Shown here: positions 27,613 through 37,112 of the stretch, in pieces
Position numbering within the stretch: the stretch's first letter is position 1
Layout of the letters: every line of letters starts with the position of its first letter
Source: Kordiimonadaceae bacterium
Lineage (GTDB): Bacteria; Pseudomonadota; Alphaproteobacteria; Sphingomonadales; Emcibacteraceae
Direction of reading: 5' to 3'
Length of the DNA: 64,000 nt
Assembly: GCA_018660225.1 (NCBI GenBank)
Contig: JABJKT010000017.1
Span: 1 to 64,000 of the forward strand
Made by a program: the position numbers and the translations under genes
The notes under the pieces: model-generated
What the model saw: only the letters and a program-made list of their open reading frames with translations
What the model was told of the DNA's origin: nothing
The model's database searches: none

Positions 27613-29229
27613 TTATGGATTTTTCACATATGCGTCCGGACGGAGGTAGAACCACCAGTTAATCAGCACACAGAGGAAGTAGAAAGCGGCAAATCCGTAA
27701 AGGGCATTTTCAGGAGTTGTCGCGGCCATTTCTTCACCGAACACTTGAGGGATGATGAAGGCACCATAAGCAGCAACCGCTGATGTCCATCCTAGAACCG
27801 GACCTGCCTGTTCTCTGTCAAACACGACGGCAATTGTTCTGAAGGTTGAACCGTTGCCAATACCTGTTGCGGTAAATAGCACGAGGAACAATGCCATAAA
27901 GGGCCAGAAATATTGTTCAGGTGTTGCAGATACATATGCCATTTTCATATAGTAAGCGACACCAAGAGCACTTGCAATCATAACAATAGATACATATTGA
28001 GTTACGCGTGCGCCACCAAATTTATCAGCAATCATGCCTCCAACTGGACGTATTAGGGCGCCAATGAAAGGGCCTGTCCAGGCAAACATAAGTGCACTTG
28101 GTCCATTTGGATTGACCATATCATGTGTCATCACGCCGCCCACATCAAGATGCTGAAAGCCGAAGATCACTTTAATGGATAGCCCGAATGCGGCTGAGTA
28201 GCCGATGAATGAGCCAAAGGTCATGGTATAGATAACGGTCATGGCCCATGTGTGCTTGTTGTTAAAGATTTTATATTGGCGTTTCAGGTTCTTGCCCAGT
28301 TCTCCAGGCATCATTTTAAGCGCATAAACGGTCATTATAATAACGATCGGCAGCACAACCCATTTGCTTAAGCCAATGCCGGAAGTTGGAAGGCCGTTAT
28401 TAAGGCTTGGCAGCATTAACCAGTAGCCGATACCAGCTGCAGCAAAACCAATAAGAAGCATAATCGTAATTTTCACGAATACTGAAACCGGATTGCCAAC
28501 ATTAGGCGACACATGATCATCAACGATGTTGTTCATTCCGAACCAACCAGCGAAGGCAAGCGGCACGAGGAATAATAACCATAACCAGGGAGCGTTATGG
28601 ATATATGTGTCCGTTCCAGCCGGAATTTTGCCGATCAGAGTACCGGAAGTATTAACCAGATCCATAGGATCACCACCAAAGATACCGAATGTCATAAAGA
28701 GCGGCACAAGGATTTGCATGGTTGTTACACCAAAGTTACCCAGACCTGCATTTAAACCAAGTGACAAACCTTGAACTTTCTTCGGGAAGAAGAAGCTTAT
28801 GTTTGACATTGATGAGGCGAAGTTACCGCCACCAAGGCCAGATAGGAAAGCAAGAAGCTGCCATTGCCAAAGAGGAGTATTAATGTCCTGCAAAGCAAAA
28901 CCAGCGAGAACTGCCGGGATCATCAGCAAGGCTGTGGTGAAAAAGATTGTATTTCGACCGCCGCCAAGACGAATAAAGAAGGTGCTCGGGATACGGAGCG
29001 TTGCACCGGTTAAGCCGGCAATAGCGGCCAGAGTAAAGAGTTCTGATTTTGCAATCGGGAACCCCAGGTTAAGCATTTGAATAGTTATAATGCCCCAATA
29101 GAGCCAGACGGCGAAGCCGCAGAGCAGGCTTGGGATGGAAATCCACAGGTTACGAGTGGCAATGGCTTTGCCAGTGGAGTTCCACTGTGCCTCGTCCTCC
29201 GGGTTCCAATTTTTTAGATCTTGTGCCAT
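27613..29229 (-). CDS. narK: Nitrate/nitrite transporter NarK-type (MFS)
   Basis: GLGGGNFASSMSNISFFFPKKVQGLSLGLNAGLGNFGVTTMQ signature; nar-linked. Confidence 0.92.
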   Translation of the reverse strand: MAQDLKNWNPEDEAQWNSTGKAIATRNLWISIPSLLCGFAVWLYWGIITIQMLNLGFPIAKSELFTLAAIAGLTGATLRIPSTFFIRLGGGRNTIFFTTALLMIPAVLAGFALQDINTPLWQWQLLAFLSGLGGGNFASSMSNISFFFPKKVQGLSLGLNAGLGNFGVTTMQILVPLFMTFGIFGGDPMDLVNTSGTLIGKIPAGTDTYIHNAPWLWLLFLVPLAFAGWFGMNNIVDDHVSPNVGNPVSVFVKITIMLLIGFAAAGIGYWLMLPSLNNGLPTSGIGLSKWVVLPIVIIMTVYALKMMPGELGKNLKRQYKIFNNKHTWAMTVIYTMTFGSFIGYSAAFGLSIKVIFGFQHLDVGGVMTHDMVNPNGPSALMFAWTGPFIGALIRPVGGMIADKFGGARVTQYVSIVMIASALGVAYYMKMAYVSATPEQYFWPFMALFLVLFTATGIGNGSTFRTIAVVFDREQAGPVLGWTSAVAAYGAFIIPQVFGEEMAATTPENALYGFAAFYFLCVLINWWFYLRPDAYVKNP

Positions 29230-29243
29230 GAGTTAGTCCTTTT

Positions 29244-30635
29244 TCAAGTTTCTTGTTTAATTTGACTGATAACAGCTTCGCTTTGTTTGCGTATAGCCGC
29301 TGTTTTTTCTTGTAGTTCTTCGCTTTCTTTCATGAGCGCTTCTAGCTCAGGCAAATATCTTGGTCCGCGAAGTTCGGGAGATGATTTTTTGTCCATTCGA
29401 ACAATTGAAACATGCATCCAAAGAAGCGCTATACCGATAAGAAGGGTAAGCAGCATGAAACAGCTGGTCCAAATTCCAATAACGTCATTCATATAACCAA
29501 AGGCGATCGGTAGACAAAAGCCACCAAGTCCACCAATAAGGCCGACAATGCCGCCTACGGAACCCACGTGGTTCGGGTAATAAACAGGGATATGTTTATA
29601 TACTGCCGCTTTACCAAGGGACATGAAGAAGCCAAGCACAATAGTAAGCGATACAAATGCCCAAAGAGGAATTGTAATGTTAAATTCTACAGGGCCCTGA
29701 ATACCAGCAATGTTATAATCAGTGGACGGATATGACATGATAAATGTACAGGCAACACATACAACGAAGGTCCAGTACATGACGCGCCTTGCGCCGATTA
29801 TGTCGGATAGATAACCGCCAAGAGCGCGGAAGATACTACCCGGAAGGGCGTAAGCAGCGGCTAGCATGCCGGCCGTACCAAGTTCAAGTCCGTAAGCGCC
29901 CACATAATAACGTGGTAGCCAAAGAGCAAGAGCAACAAAGGCGCCGAATACAAAGAAGTAATAGAGTGAGAAACGCCAAACTTGCAGATTTCTCAGAGGT
30001 TCCATTTGCTCCATGAAAGTGGCGTGTTTAATGCCTTCTGCTTTACGGCGCCGAAGGGCGGGATCATCTTTTGTTACGATGTAAAACAAAACGCCAGTGA
30101 TAAGAAGAATTATGGAATAAACCTGTGCCACACCTTGCCAGGCGCCGCCCATTGCAACGAGTAAAATAGGAGCACCAAAGTTTGTTACGGCAGCACCGAC
30201 ATTACCCATGCCGAAAATACCAAGGGCAGTACCTTGTTTTTCTGATGGATACCAAGTTGATACATATGCGATACCCACTGCAAAACTACCGCCGGCAAGG
30301 CCAAGGCCAAGGGCGGCAAGCAGGAACATCGGATAAGTTGATACTTTAGTAAGCAGGTATGCTGCTACGGCAGTAATGATCATTTGCAAGCTGAAAACCA
30401 GTCGCCCACCATATTGGTCTGTCCAAACACCGAGAAAAATACGGCTCAGTGAGCCGGTTAAAATAGGTGTCGCTACCAGTAATCCAAACTCAGTATCACT
30501 AAGTCCGAGCTCTGCTTTGATTTTTATGCCGATTATGGAAAAGATAGTCCATACAGCAAAACATACGGTAAAAGCGAGCGTACTAGTTGTTAGGGCACGT
30601 TTCTGTTCGCCTGATGTAACATTGAGAGCATTCAT
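29244..30635 (-). CDS. narK: Nitrate transporter NarK1-type (MFS)
   Basis: LGLAGGSFAVGIAYVSTWYPSEKQGTALGIFGMGNVGAAVTNF; VGSVGGIVGLIGGLGGFCLP. Confidence 0.9.
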   Translation of the reverse strand: MNALNVTSGEQKRALTTSTLAFTVCFAVWTIFSIIGIKIKAELGLSDTEFGLLVATPILTGSLSRIFLGVWTDQYGGRLVFSLQMIITAVAAYLLTKVSTYPMFLLAALGLGLAGGSFAVGIAYVSTWYPSEKQGTALGIFGMGNVGAAVTNFGAPILLVAMGGAWQGVAQVYSIILLITGVLFYIVTKDDPALRRRKAEGIKHATFMEQMEPLRNLQVWRFSLYYFFVFGAFVALALWLPRYYVGAYGLELGTAGMLAAAYALPGSIFRALGGYLSDIIGARRVMYWTFVVCVACTFIMSYPSTDYNIAGIQGPVEFNITIPLWAFVSLTIVLGFFMSLGKAAVYKHIPVYYPNHVGSVGGIVGLIGGLGGFCLPIAFGYMNDVIGIWTSCFMLLTLLIGIALLWMHVSIVRMDKKSSPELRGPRYLPELEALMKESEELQEKTAAIRKQSEAVISQIKQET

Positions 30636-30708
30636 TGCCTCCGCCTTTCTTTAAAATGAAATTGTCCATTTAGTCTGGGATAGATTGCCACGAAGCGAAA
30701 TAAAATAT

Positions 30709-30722
30709 TTGACCAAGATCAA
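30709..30722. promoter_or_regulatory. FNR/Dnr-type box TTGACCAAGATCAA between narK and regulator
   Basis: Exact TTGAC-N4-ATCAA, about 80 bp upstream of the narK (minus) start codon. Confidence 0.8.
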
Positions 30723-30876
30723 GTTTGGTCTTTAAAACTCTCAATTTAACGTTTTTATAATTAAATTTAATATATTAAACATTAAAAGAGGACGCTTTAC
30801 ATTGAATGTTTATGGAATTATTCTGTTAAATGGGCTGTAATGATGTGTTTGGGGTACACACAGGGAAGTAATATTT

Positions 30877-32466
30877 ATGAAAGAATCGCTGATTCCCTTG
30901 GGACGGATTATGCATGAAATGCAGAAGGAGCGTGGCTGCGTTATCCTTCATTTGTCTAGTAATTTGGCCCTTGATGAAGAAGGAATCCGCCAGAAATTTC
31001 TGGAAAGTAACTATACAGTTGAAGAGCTTACGGCCAAACTTCCGCAGTGGAAGAAAGAGGGTAAGCTCGAAGACGGCATGGATAAAAAAATTGCCAATGT
31101 TCTTGATGAAATTAAAAAAATATCTACCCAGCGTGATTTAGTTTTAACTAAAGAGATAAGTGCTACGGACAGTATTTCTGTTTATAGCCATAAAATTATT
31201 GGCCCAATTATTGATTTAATGATCGAAGTTGCTCTTAATGATCCCGACCACGATTCGACCCATGTCAGCGCCTATTCAAATTTCCTTAATCTTAAAGAAC
31301 GCATTGGCAGGGAAAGGGCCTTAGGCATAAGGGGCCTCGTTACTAATTCATTTTCCAACGAAGAGTTTATTAATAATTATAGTTTTCTTATCTCTGAACA
31401 AGATAGCTATATGGATACCTTTATGGCGCTGGCAACGCCAAGCCAGAAAGCCTGTTATAGCCGATATATGAATGACTATTCTGTCAAAAAAATTGATGAA
31501 ATGCATAAGACACTTCAAGATGAGAAAAATGGCAGTAGCTTCGATATTTCGCCCCAGGACTGGTATGATCTGGTGTCACAAAAAATTGATTTAATGCATA
31601 ATGTTGAAACGGATTTGGTCGCTACATTATTAACGGATGAGCAAAAGACCGAAAAACCAGAAGAAAAAACGGATCGGCTTTATGTGGGGCTTAACAGCTT
31701 TTCCGCAAAGCAACAGGAATTTATACAGACACTCCCACTCTTTAAGGGACTTCCGGAACCTACTCTGGCAGACCTGTTTAGAAATGCTTCCGTAGGCAGC
31801 TATAAAAAGGGCAAATTGCTGTTTCTGGAAGGGGAGCTTCCAAATAGGCTTTATATTATCCTTGATGGCTGGGTTAAGCTTTATAAAGGTAATTCAAATG
31901 GCGAGGAAACCATCGTTCAGATGCTGACCAGCGGCGATATGATTGCAGAATCGGCGGTGTTTTTAAATGCGCCGTTTCCCGTTAGCGCCCAAGTGGCCAA
32001 AAGCGCACAAATTTTAACGATGCCAGCCCCTATTATAAGGGAAAATGTCAAATCGAATAATGCCCTTGCTATCAATGTATTAACGGCCATGTCGGTCCAT
32101 TCACAGCTTCTTATTCAGGGACTTGAAAGTATACGACTAAAATCGGCTACTGAAAGAGTGGGGTGGTTTTTACTTAAACTACTGCTTGAGCAGGGACGGG
32201 TTCCAGATATGGTTGAGCTTCCCTACGATAAGTCACTGATCGCCTCATATTTGGATATGAAGCCGGAAACATTCTCGAGGACCTTGAAGAAGTTTAAACA
32301 AAAGGGCTTTGAAATCCGCAAGGATGCGGTCATCTTGCCACAAGTAAAGGCGCTGTGCGGTTTTTGTGATTCGGATGTCGCCGGGATTTGTTCTCGCCAT
32401 GGAACGGATGAATGCCCAAACCCGGACTGTCTTTCAAGCAAAGATGAAATCATTTTTTATGACTAA
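30877..32466 (+). CDS. Candidate NIT-like (nitrate/nitrite-sensing) domain plus Crp/Fnr-family transcriptional regulator with Cys-rich tail
   Basis: N-terminal ~260 aa helical with MQKERGCVILHLSS and LNLKERIGRERALGIRGLV (NIT-like); then cNMP-like domain LPLFKGLPEPTLADLF...LYIILDGWVKLYKG...GDMIAESAVF and HTH LIASYLDMKPETFSRTLKKF (FNR-like ExxSR); tail CGFC...C...C...C. Confidence 0.8.
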   Translation: MKESLIPLGRIMHEMQKERGCVILHLSSNLALDEEGIRQKFLESNYTVEELTAKLPQWKKEGKLEDGMDKKIANVLDEIKKISTQRDLVLTKEISATDSISVYSHKIIGPIIDLMIEVALNDPDHDSTHVSAYSNFLNLKERIGRERALGIRGLVTNSFSNEEFINNYSFLISEQDSYMDTFMALATPSQKACYSRYMNDYSVKKIDEMHKTLQDEKNGSSFDISPQDWYDLVSQKIDLMHNVETDLVATLLTDEQKTEKPEEKTDRLYVGLNSFSAKQQEFIQTLPLFKGLPEPTLADLFRNASVGSYKKGKLLFLEGELPNRLYIILDGWVKLYKGNSNGEETIVQMLTSGDMIAESAVFLNAPFPVSAQVAKSAQILTMPAPIIRENVKSNNALAINVLTAMSVHSQLLIQGLESIRLKSATERVGWFLLKLLLEQGRVPDMVELPYDKSLIASYLDMKPETFSRTLKKFKQKGFEIRKDAVILPQVKALCGFCDSDVAGICSRHGTDECPNPDCLSSKDEIIFYD

Positions 32467-32498
32467 TAAAAAAACCGCCGCCCAGTTAAGGGCGACGG
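32467..32498 (-). terminator. Rho-independent terminator of the porin gene (minus strand)
   Basis: Minus strand: CCGTCGCCC-TTAACT-GGGCGGCGG-TTTTTTT. Confidence 0.7.
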
Positions 32499-32526
32499 CA
32501 GGTATTAGATATTTAGATATGAAATA

Positions 32527-33777
32527 TTAGAATTTTGTGGCGACTTGCACCCAGAATTTAGTTGTATTCACGCTGAAAGCATCCGCATTATATTTGGCGA
32601 ATTTAAACAGCACGTTATATCTGTCAATTTTAGTTGCGATGGACGCATCCCACTCTGAACCATAGTGAAGACTACCAACATCAGATTTAAAATCATGATA
32701 TATGACGGCTAAAGTTGTTCCGTCCATGGCTGTGCCAGTGTCTTTGACGGCATAAGCAGCATTTACATATAGATCACGAAGACCATTCGCTGGTGTACCG
32801 AGGAATTTATCAGCCCAACCATTGAACTTATGAAGTGTCGCAAGAGGAGTAGTGAAGGACTTGGCGCCACCATCACTGCCCAATGTTTCAATACCGCCTT
32901 TAAGGGTTATCCCTTGGAAGACTACGCCAGCTTCTAAATTATAATATTTTGTTGAATAATCGACAGGATTATTAGCGGCGTCTGATTGTGTTGCATATTC
33001 AGCGGCATAGAGAATTTTTGTGCCGCCGTCCAAGTCTTGGGAGCCACTGGCCCGTATACCGAATGTATTGCTGTTTAGGCCTTTTACGCCAGCCATATCA
33101 AGATCAATCATCAAGCCATAAGAATTAATAGTTAAGCCTTTGATGCCTTTATAGGTCACGTCTAAAACATTTGTTTTAGTTTCCAGATCGCCTGCGGGAT
33201 GATCGTTACCGAAAATTCGGTTCACGTTCCAAACATAGCCGTAAACGACAGTCAGATCTTCTATTGAGTTGTTAATAATGGCAGCAGAATCAAATGTCTG
33301 ATCATTTTGACGCCAGCCAACAGTTCCGACGAAACGCTGAGTGCCTAGATTTAGGGCCTGACGACCAACAGCAACGGTTGTTTTGTCCATGCCGGTATAA
33401 GCCAAATATGCCTGATTAACTTCAGTATGGTTAGCATCTGCAATGACGGGATAGTCCGTTTTACCGTTAATGGTGTTGTTATAATCACCGCCAGCGACTT
33501 CTGCGGAATGTTCAAATTCGATAACGCCAGACAAGCCTTTCCAAATACCGGTTTTATAACCGAGCTTCGTACGCAGTGTATTGGCAAGGGCATTTTCAGT
33601 TAAATTTTCCTGTGAGACACTTTCCAGTCTGTATCTTGCGTCGATATAGGCCTCGCCGCCGCTAATGGCGTCAGCGAGGCTATCTGCTTCTTGTGCATTT
33701 GCAGCAAAAGATGCTGAAAAGGCTAGTGATGTTGATGCCATTAATATTAGTTTGGCAATTGGTGTAGGAGAATTCAT
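32527..33777 (-). CDS. Outer-membrane porin (alginate-export/OprD-like beta-barrel)
   Basis: Signal peptide ending AANAQEA; ISGGEAYIDARYRLESVSQENL, VAVGRQALNLGTQRFVGTVGWRQNDQTFD; terminal aromatic F (KFWVQVATKF). Confidence 0.8.
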   Translation of the reverse strand: MNSPTPIAKLILMASTSLAFSASFAANAQEADSLADAISGGEAYIDARYRLESVSQENLTENALANTLRTKLGYKTGIWKGLSGVIEFEHSAEVAGGDYNNTINGKTDYPVIADANHTEVNQAYLAYTGMDKTTVAVGRQALNLGTQRFVGTVGWRQNDQTFDSAAIINNSIEDLTVVYGYVWNVNRIFGNDHPAGDLETKTNVLDVTYKGIKGLTINSYGLMIDLDMAGVKGLNSNTFGIRASGSQDLDGGTKILYAAEYATQSDAANNPVDYSTKYYNLEAGVVFQGITLKGGIETLGSDGGAKSFTTPLATLHKFNGWADKFLGTPANGLRDLYVNAAYAVKDTGTAMDGTTLAVIYHDFKSDVGSLHYGSEWDASIATKIDRYNVLFKFAKYNADAFSVNTTKFWVQVATKF

Positions 33778-33839
33778 TTTCTTGATCCTCTGTGGGGTTA
33801 TTTTTCTCTTTATGCATAGGCATTTTCGGAGAATTAAAC

Positions 33840-33853
33840 TTGATAGAGATCAA
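33840..33853. promoter_or_regulatory. Consensus FNR box TTGATAGAGATCAA upstream of porin
   Basis: Exact TTGAT-N4-ATCAA, 63 bp upstream of the porin start codon. Confidence 0.82.
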
Positions 33854-33903
33854 AAAAGTGTTAATTTTAATATAAAAACTTACAAAAGGTTGTAAAATAT
33901 AGA

Positions 33904-35184
33904 CTAATTAAACCAAGAAATGGTATTGAATTCTGAGCATTTCTTACAGAGCGGTAGGTAGTGGGCGCTCACATTATAACATGATTCGCATTTCCAGCTG
34001 TGATCTTCATCTGCTGATACGGATAACGCGTGATATTTATTTGCTGCCACATCATCATTTTTTTGCTTTATCTCGAGGTGCGCAAAAAGTTGATAAGTTG
34101 CCTTTGATGCTTGATTGGAATTAATGATTAATTCAAGAGCACTTCTCGCTTCTGGCCAATGTTCGGCTGCAATAGCACTTTTTGCGAGTAGGTGCTGACT
34201 TTCCACGAAATCAACTGCACTATCGCAAAGCTTTTTAATGCGCCGGAAGGTTTCGGCACTACTTTCAAGCGGGTAAAGCTCAATAATTATATCGGCGAGC
34301 TCTTTATTAGGGGCTATTTTCCAGATGGCGGTTAATATTTTTTCAGCGGACTTTTTGTCATCCTGTTCCAAATAACATCGCGCGGCTGCAATGGCCGCCG
34401 GTGAAAAGGAAGGTTCACTTTTAAGGGACGACTTTAACAAGTCCAGCGTTTCGGATTTTTTACCGGCAGCTTTTTCCTCCAGCGAGAGGCAGTAATCAAT
34501 AACGGCTTTATAGTGCTTTTTATTTTTCAGCGTTATGGCCGACTTTTGCTTAAAGGCATTCTGCAGAGCGGTGTTTGCCTCCTGCCAGTTGCCGAGTCGC
34601 GCGCAGAGTAGAAAGTCAAGCTCCAGTAAATAGTGGCTTTTGGGATGGATAAGGATCATTTTCTGCACTAGCTTCTTTGCTTCGGCCCATCGTTTTTGCT
34701 CAAGATATTGATCAAGATCCTGTTTCTTCGCCCAGACGGCACTTTTTTCTGAACCAGCCAACTTTTCCATATAAGGATTTTTTTCATCTGGCAATTTTTG
34801 TGTCGCGCTTGCAAGCAGTCTGAGCACATTATGGTCTTCGCCCAGCTTTGCTTTGGCGCGAAGGCCTAATTTAAGGGCTTCTTTATAGTCACCAAGAGCA
34901 TATTCAGACCAAGCTTGATCAAGATCACTTTCTGCTTTTGCTCTTTTTGCAGCAAGCCGTTTCGGGCTCAAAAGAAAGGCAAATATATTCAGTCGTTTCA
35001 TAAGCCATAAAATGGCCCAAATAACAAAGGCGTAAAGCAGTGCTATAAAAACAAACACGGTTACTGAAAAGCGCACTTCCCATCCTTGCCAGGTGATGAG
35101 CACTTGCCCTGGATTTGAAGAAATCCATGCGGCACATAAGGCAATAAAAACGGCTAGGACAATATAACCGGTAAGTCTGATCAT
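33904..35184 (-). CDS. hemY: HemY-like TPR membrane protein (heme biosynthesis cluster)
   Basis: Two N-terminal TM segments, NPGQVLITWQGWEVRFSVTVFVF, downstream TPR; in hem cluster. Confidence 0.85.
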   Translation of the reverse strand: MIRLTGYIVLAVFIALCAAWISSNPGQVLITWQGWEVRFSVTVFVFIALLYAFVIWAILWLMKRLNIFAFLLSPKRLAAKRAKAESDLDQAWSEYALGDYKEALKLGLRAKAKLGEDHNVLRLLASATQKLPDEKNPYMEKLAGSEKSAVWAKKQDLDQYLEQKRWAEAKKLVQKMILIHPKSHYLLELDFLLCARLGNWQEANTALQNAFKQKSAITLKNKKHYKAVIDYCLSLEEKAAGKKSETLDLLKSSLKSEPSFSPAAIAAARCYLEQDDKKSAEKILTAIWKIAPNKELADIIIELYPLESSAETFRRIKKLCDSAVDFVESQHLLAKSAIAAEHWPEARSALELIINSNQASKATYQLFAHLEIKQKNDDVAANKYHALSVSADEDHSWKCESCYNVSAHYLPLCKKCSEFNTISWFN

Positions 35185-36389
35185 TGTGCATCTGTCCTTA
35201 AATAGCTTTGTGCGGCTATTATCTCAAGATCACTAATGGCGTCTTCAGATTGGGTCCACCTCTTTGCATCAGATATCCAATTTTCAAGAGCGGTTTGTGT
35301 GCCGCCGGGCAGGTTTAGAACACTATTAAGCGCCGCTTTGATATCGCCGCGGCCAAGCCAACTTTCAATATTGCTTATGGAGCCGTCGAGCCCTGCTTCA
35401 TTATAAGACGTGCCGTCAGTTTTGCGAATAGAGATAAGGTTGCCTACACTGTTTAACATATTTTGCCACCATGGTCCGGATGGTGTGATATCAGAAACGC
35501 TGAGTAACTGAGGAATTAAATCATTGAAATCATTTCGCAGCTGATCCGGTGTAACAATGCCCGTGGTCGCCTTTTCGCCGAGGTAATCCAGCGATGTTTT
35601 AAAGCGGGGATTTATGGCCACTCCGCTGTCATCAAGCAGGCTTGTTAAAGTGATTAGTTCACCATCATATAGGGTGCCTGCGATAACTTTTCTTTTTAAT
35701 TCGGCAACTTTTATATTAATAAGGAGGCCTGAATTATCTTTCGCGACAATGGTCTCAACATTCAAAAGACGACTTCCAAGATCGTCAATTTGTAAGAAAA
35801 GAGCCGCATTGGTATCACTTAAAGTCTGGCGTTCTTTTTCTGCGCTAGCGGCATCGATCATGTTTTTACTAAGCGGAATAAACGATGCTTCAAGTTGGCT
35901 CATCCGGCTCAGCAACAAATCGATGCGCGTGGATTGGGAATTATCTTGCTGTCCAGAAACAACTTCGGGGACGGTCCCAAGGCTTTGTTCCAGAGTTTCA
36001 ATACGTGTAATCAGTTCAGCCGGGATTTTGTCTTCTGTTTGGCCAGAAAGTTGGCTTAATAGATTATCCTGTACAAGGGATTTTTGTTTAAGGGCTTCTA
36101 TTTCGGCCTGTTGGTTTGTGATGCGCTGATTAATGGCTGCAATATCAACGGTACTATTTTCACCAACCCACTCAGCAATAATCGGTAAGCGCTCCTTAAG
36201 GTCGGGCAGAAAATAAAGACTACTTAGCGCGCCGCCAATAAAAAGCACAAGCACGGACAAAATTTTGACAGGCCAGTTGGCTTTTTTTGTGTCGTTTTCA
36301 GCGGTTGGTTTTTTTAATCCAGCCGTTTTTTTAATAACTGTTTTTTTATCAACAATTTTCTCTGGCGGCTCTTTTTCATTTTTGCTCAT
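35181..36389 (-). CDS. Mitofilin/Mic60-like inner membrane protein
   Basis: Single N-terminal TM, coiled coil and C-terminal helical region (PGGTQTALENWISDAKRW); conserved alphaproteobacterial location between hemD and hemY. Confidence 0.7.
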   Translation of the reverse strand: MSKNEKEPPEKIVDKKTVIKKTAGLKKPTAENDTKKANWPVKILSVLVLFIGGALSSLYFLPDLKERLPIIAEWVGENSTVDIAAINQRITNQQAEIEALKQKSLVQDNLLSQLSGQTEDKIPAELITRIETLEQSLGTVPEVVSGQQDNSQSTRIDLLLSRMSQLEASFIPLSKNMIDAASAEKERQTLSDTNAALFLQIDDLGSRLLNVETIVAKDNSGLLINIKVAELKRKVIAGTLYDGELITLTSLLDDSGVAINPRFKTSLDYLGEKATTGIVTPDQLRNDFNDLIPQLLSVSDITPSGPWWQNMLNSVGNLISIRKTDGTSYNEAGLDGSISNIESWLGRGDIKAALNSVLNLPGGTQTALENWISDAKRWTQSEDAISDLEIIAAQSYLRTDAQ

Positions 36390-36395
36390 TATGAC

Positions 36396-37112
36396 TTATC
36401 CTTTAAGCTCAACATTGATCATTTTAAAAAGATCCTTTTGGGTTGGCTTTTCCGTTGTCAATATTTCCTTCCAAGGCATATGCATTATCTGCTTTTCAAT
36501 GGTTGGACTTAAACAAAGGGCCGAAACATTTGAAAGACAACTTTCTAGACCGGCTTTTTTTATCAACTCTATGAATATAAGCGAGCTTCGCCGGGAATAA
36601 AAGGGGATATAGTCAATGGTGCTCTTTTTAAGGTGATTTATTGTCTGGCTTTGTAAGATTTCTGATGGAACCGCTTCATATATAATGCTGCTTTTTACAG
36701 TAAAATTAGCCTCTTCCAGACGTTGATTTAAATCTGCTGCAATATGGGCCCCCCTAAGATATAATAGCGGGCCGTTTGCCGGGTCAGCATTGTTGATAAT
36801 TGTGCGGGACAACTTTTCCACGTCACCGCCTGCGTTTATGACATTGGTAAATCCGGACTTTTGGGCCATTTCGGCTGTTTTATCGCCAACAGTAAAAAGG
36901 GGAATGTCGGTCAGGGGAGCTTGCTCTATAAAGGCGATAACACCATTGGTGCTCGTAAAAATAAGCCCTTGATAATCTGCTATTTTAAGGTCTGGAAGGG
37001 GGAGGTGTTTAATATTAATAACCGGGTCTAGACTAGTGTCAAAACCTAATTTGCCGAGCATTTTGGCGAGCACTTCGTTGTCGTAGCTAGGGCGGGTTAA
37101 GAGGAAGCGCAT
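36396..37112 (-). CDS. hemD: Uroporphyrinogen-III synthase
   Basis: LLTRPSYDNEVLAKMLGKLGF; IFTSTNGVIAF; location next to hemC. Confidence 0.85.
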   Translation of the reverse strand: MRFLLTRPSYDNEVLAKMLGKLGFDTSLDPVINIKHLPLPDLKIADYQGLIFTSTNGVIAFIEQAPLTDIPLFTVGDKTAEMAQKSGFTNVINAGGDVEKLSRTIINNADPANGPLLYLRGAHIAADLNQRLEEANFTVKSSIIYEAVPSEILQSQTINHLKKSTIDYIPFYSRRSSLIFIELIKKAGLESCLSNVSALCLSPTIEKQIMHMPWKEILTTEKPTQKDLFKMINVELKG

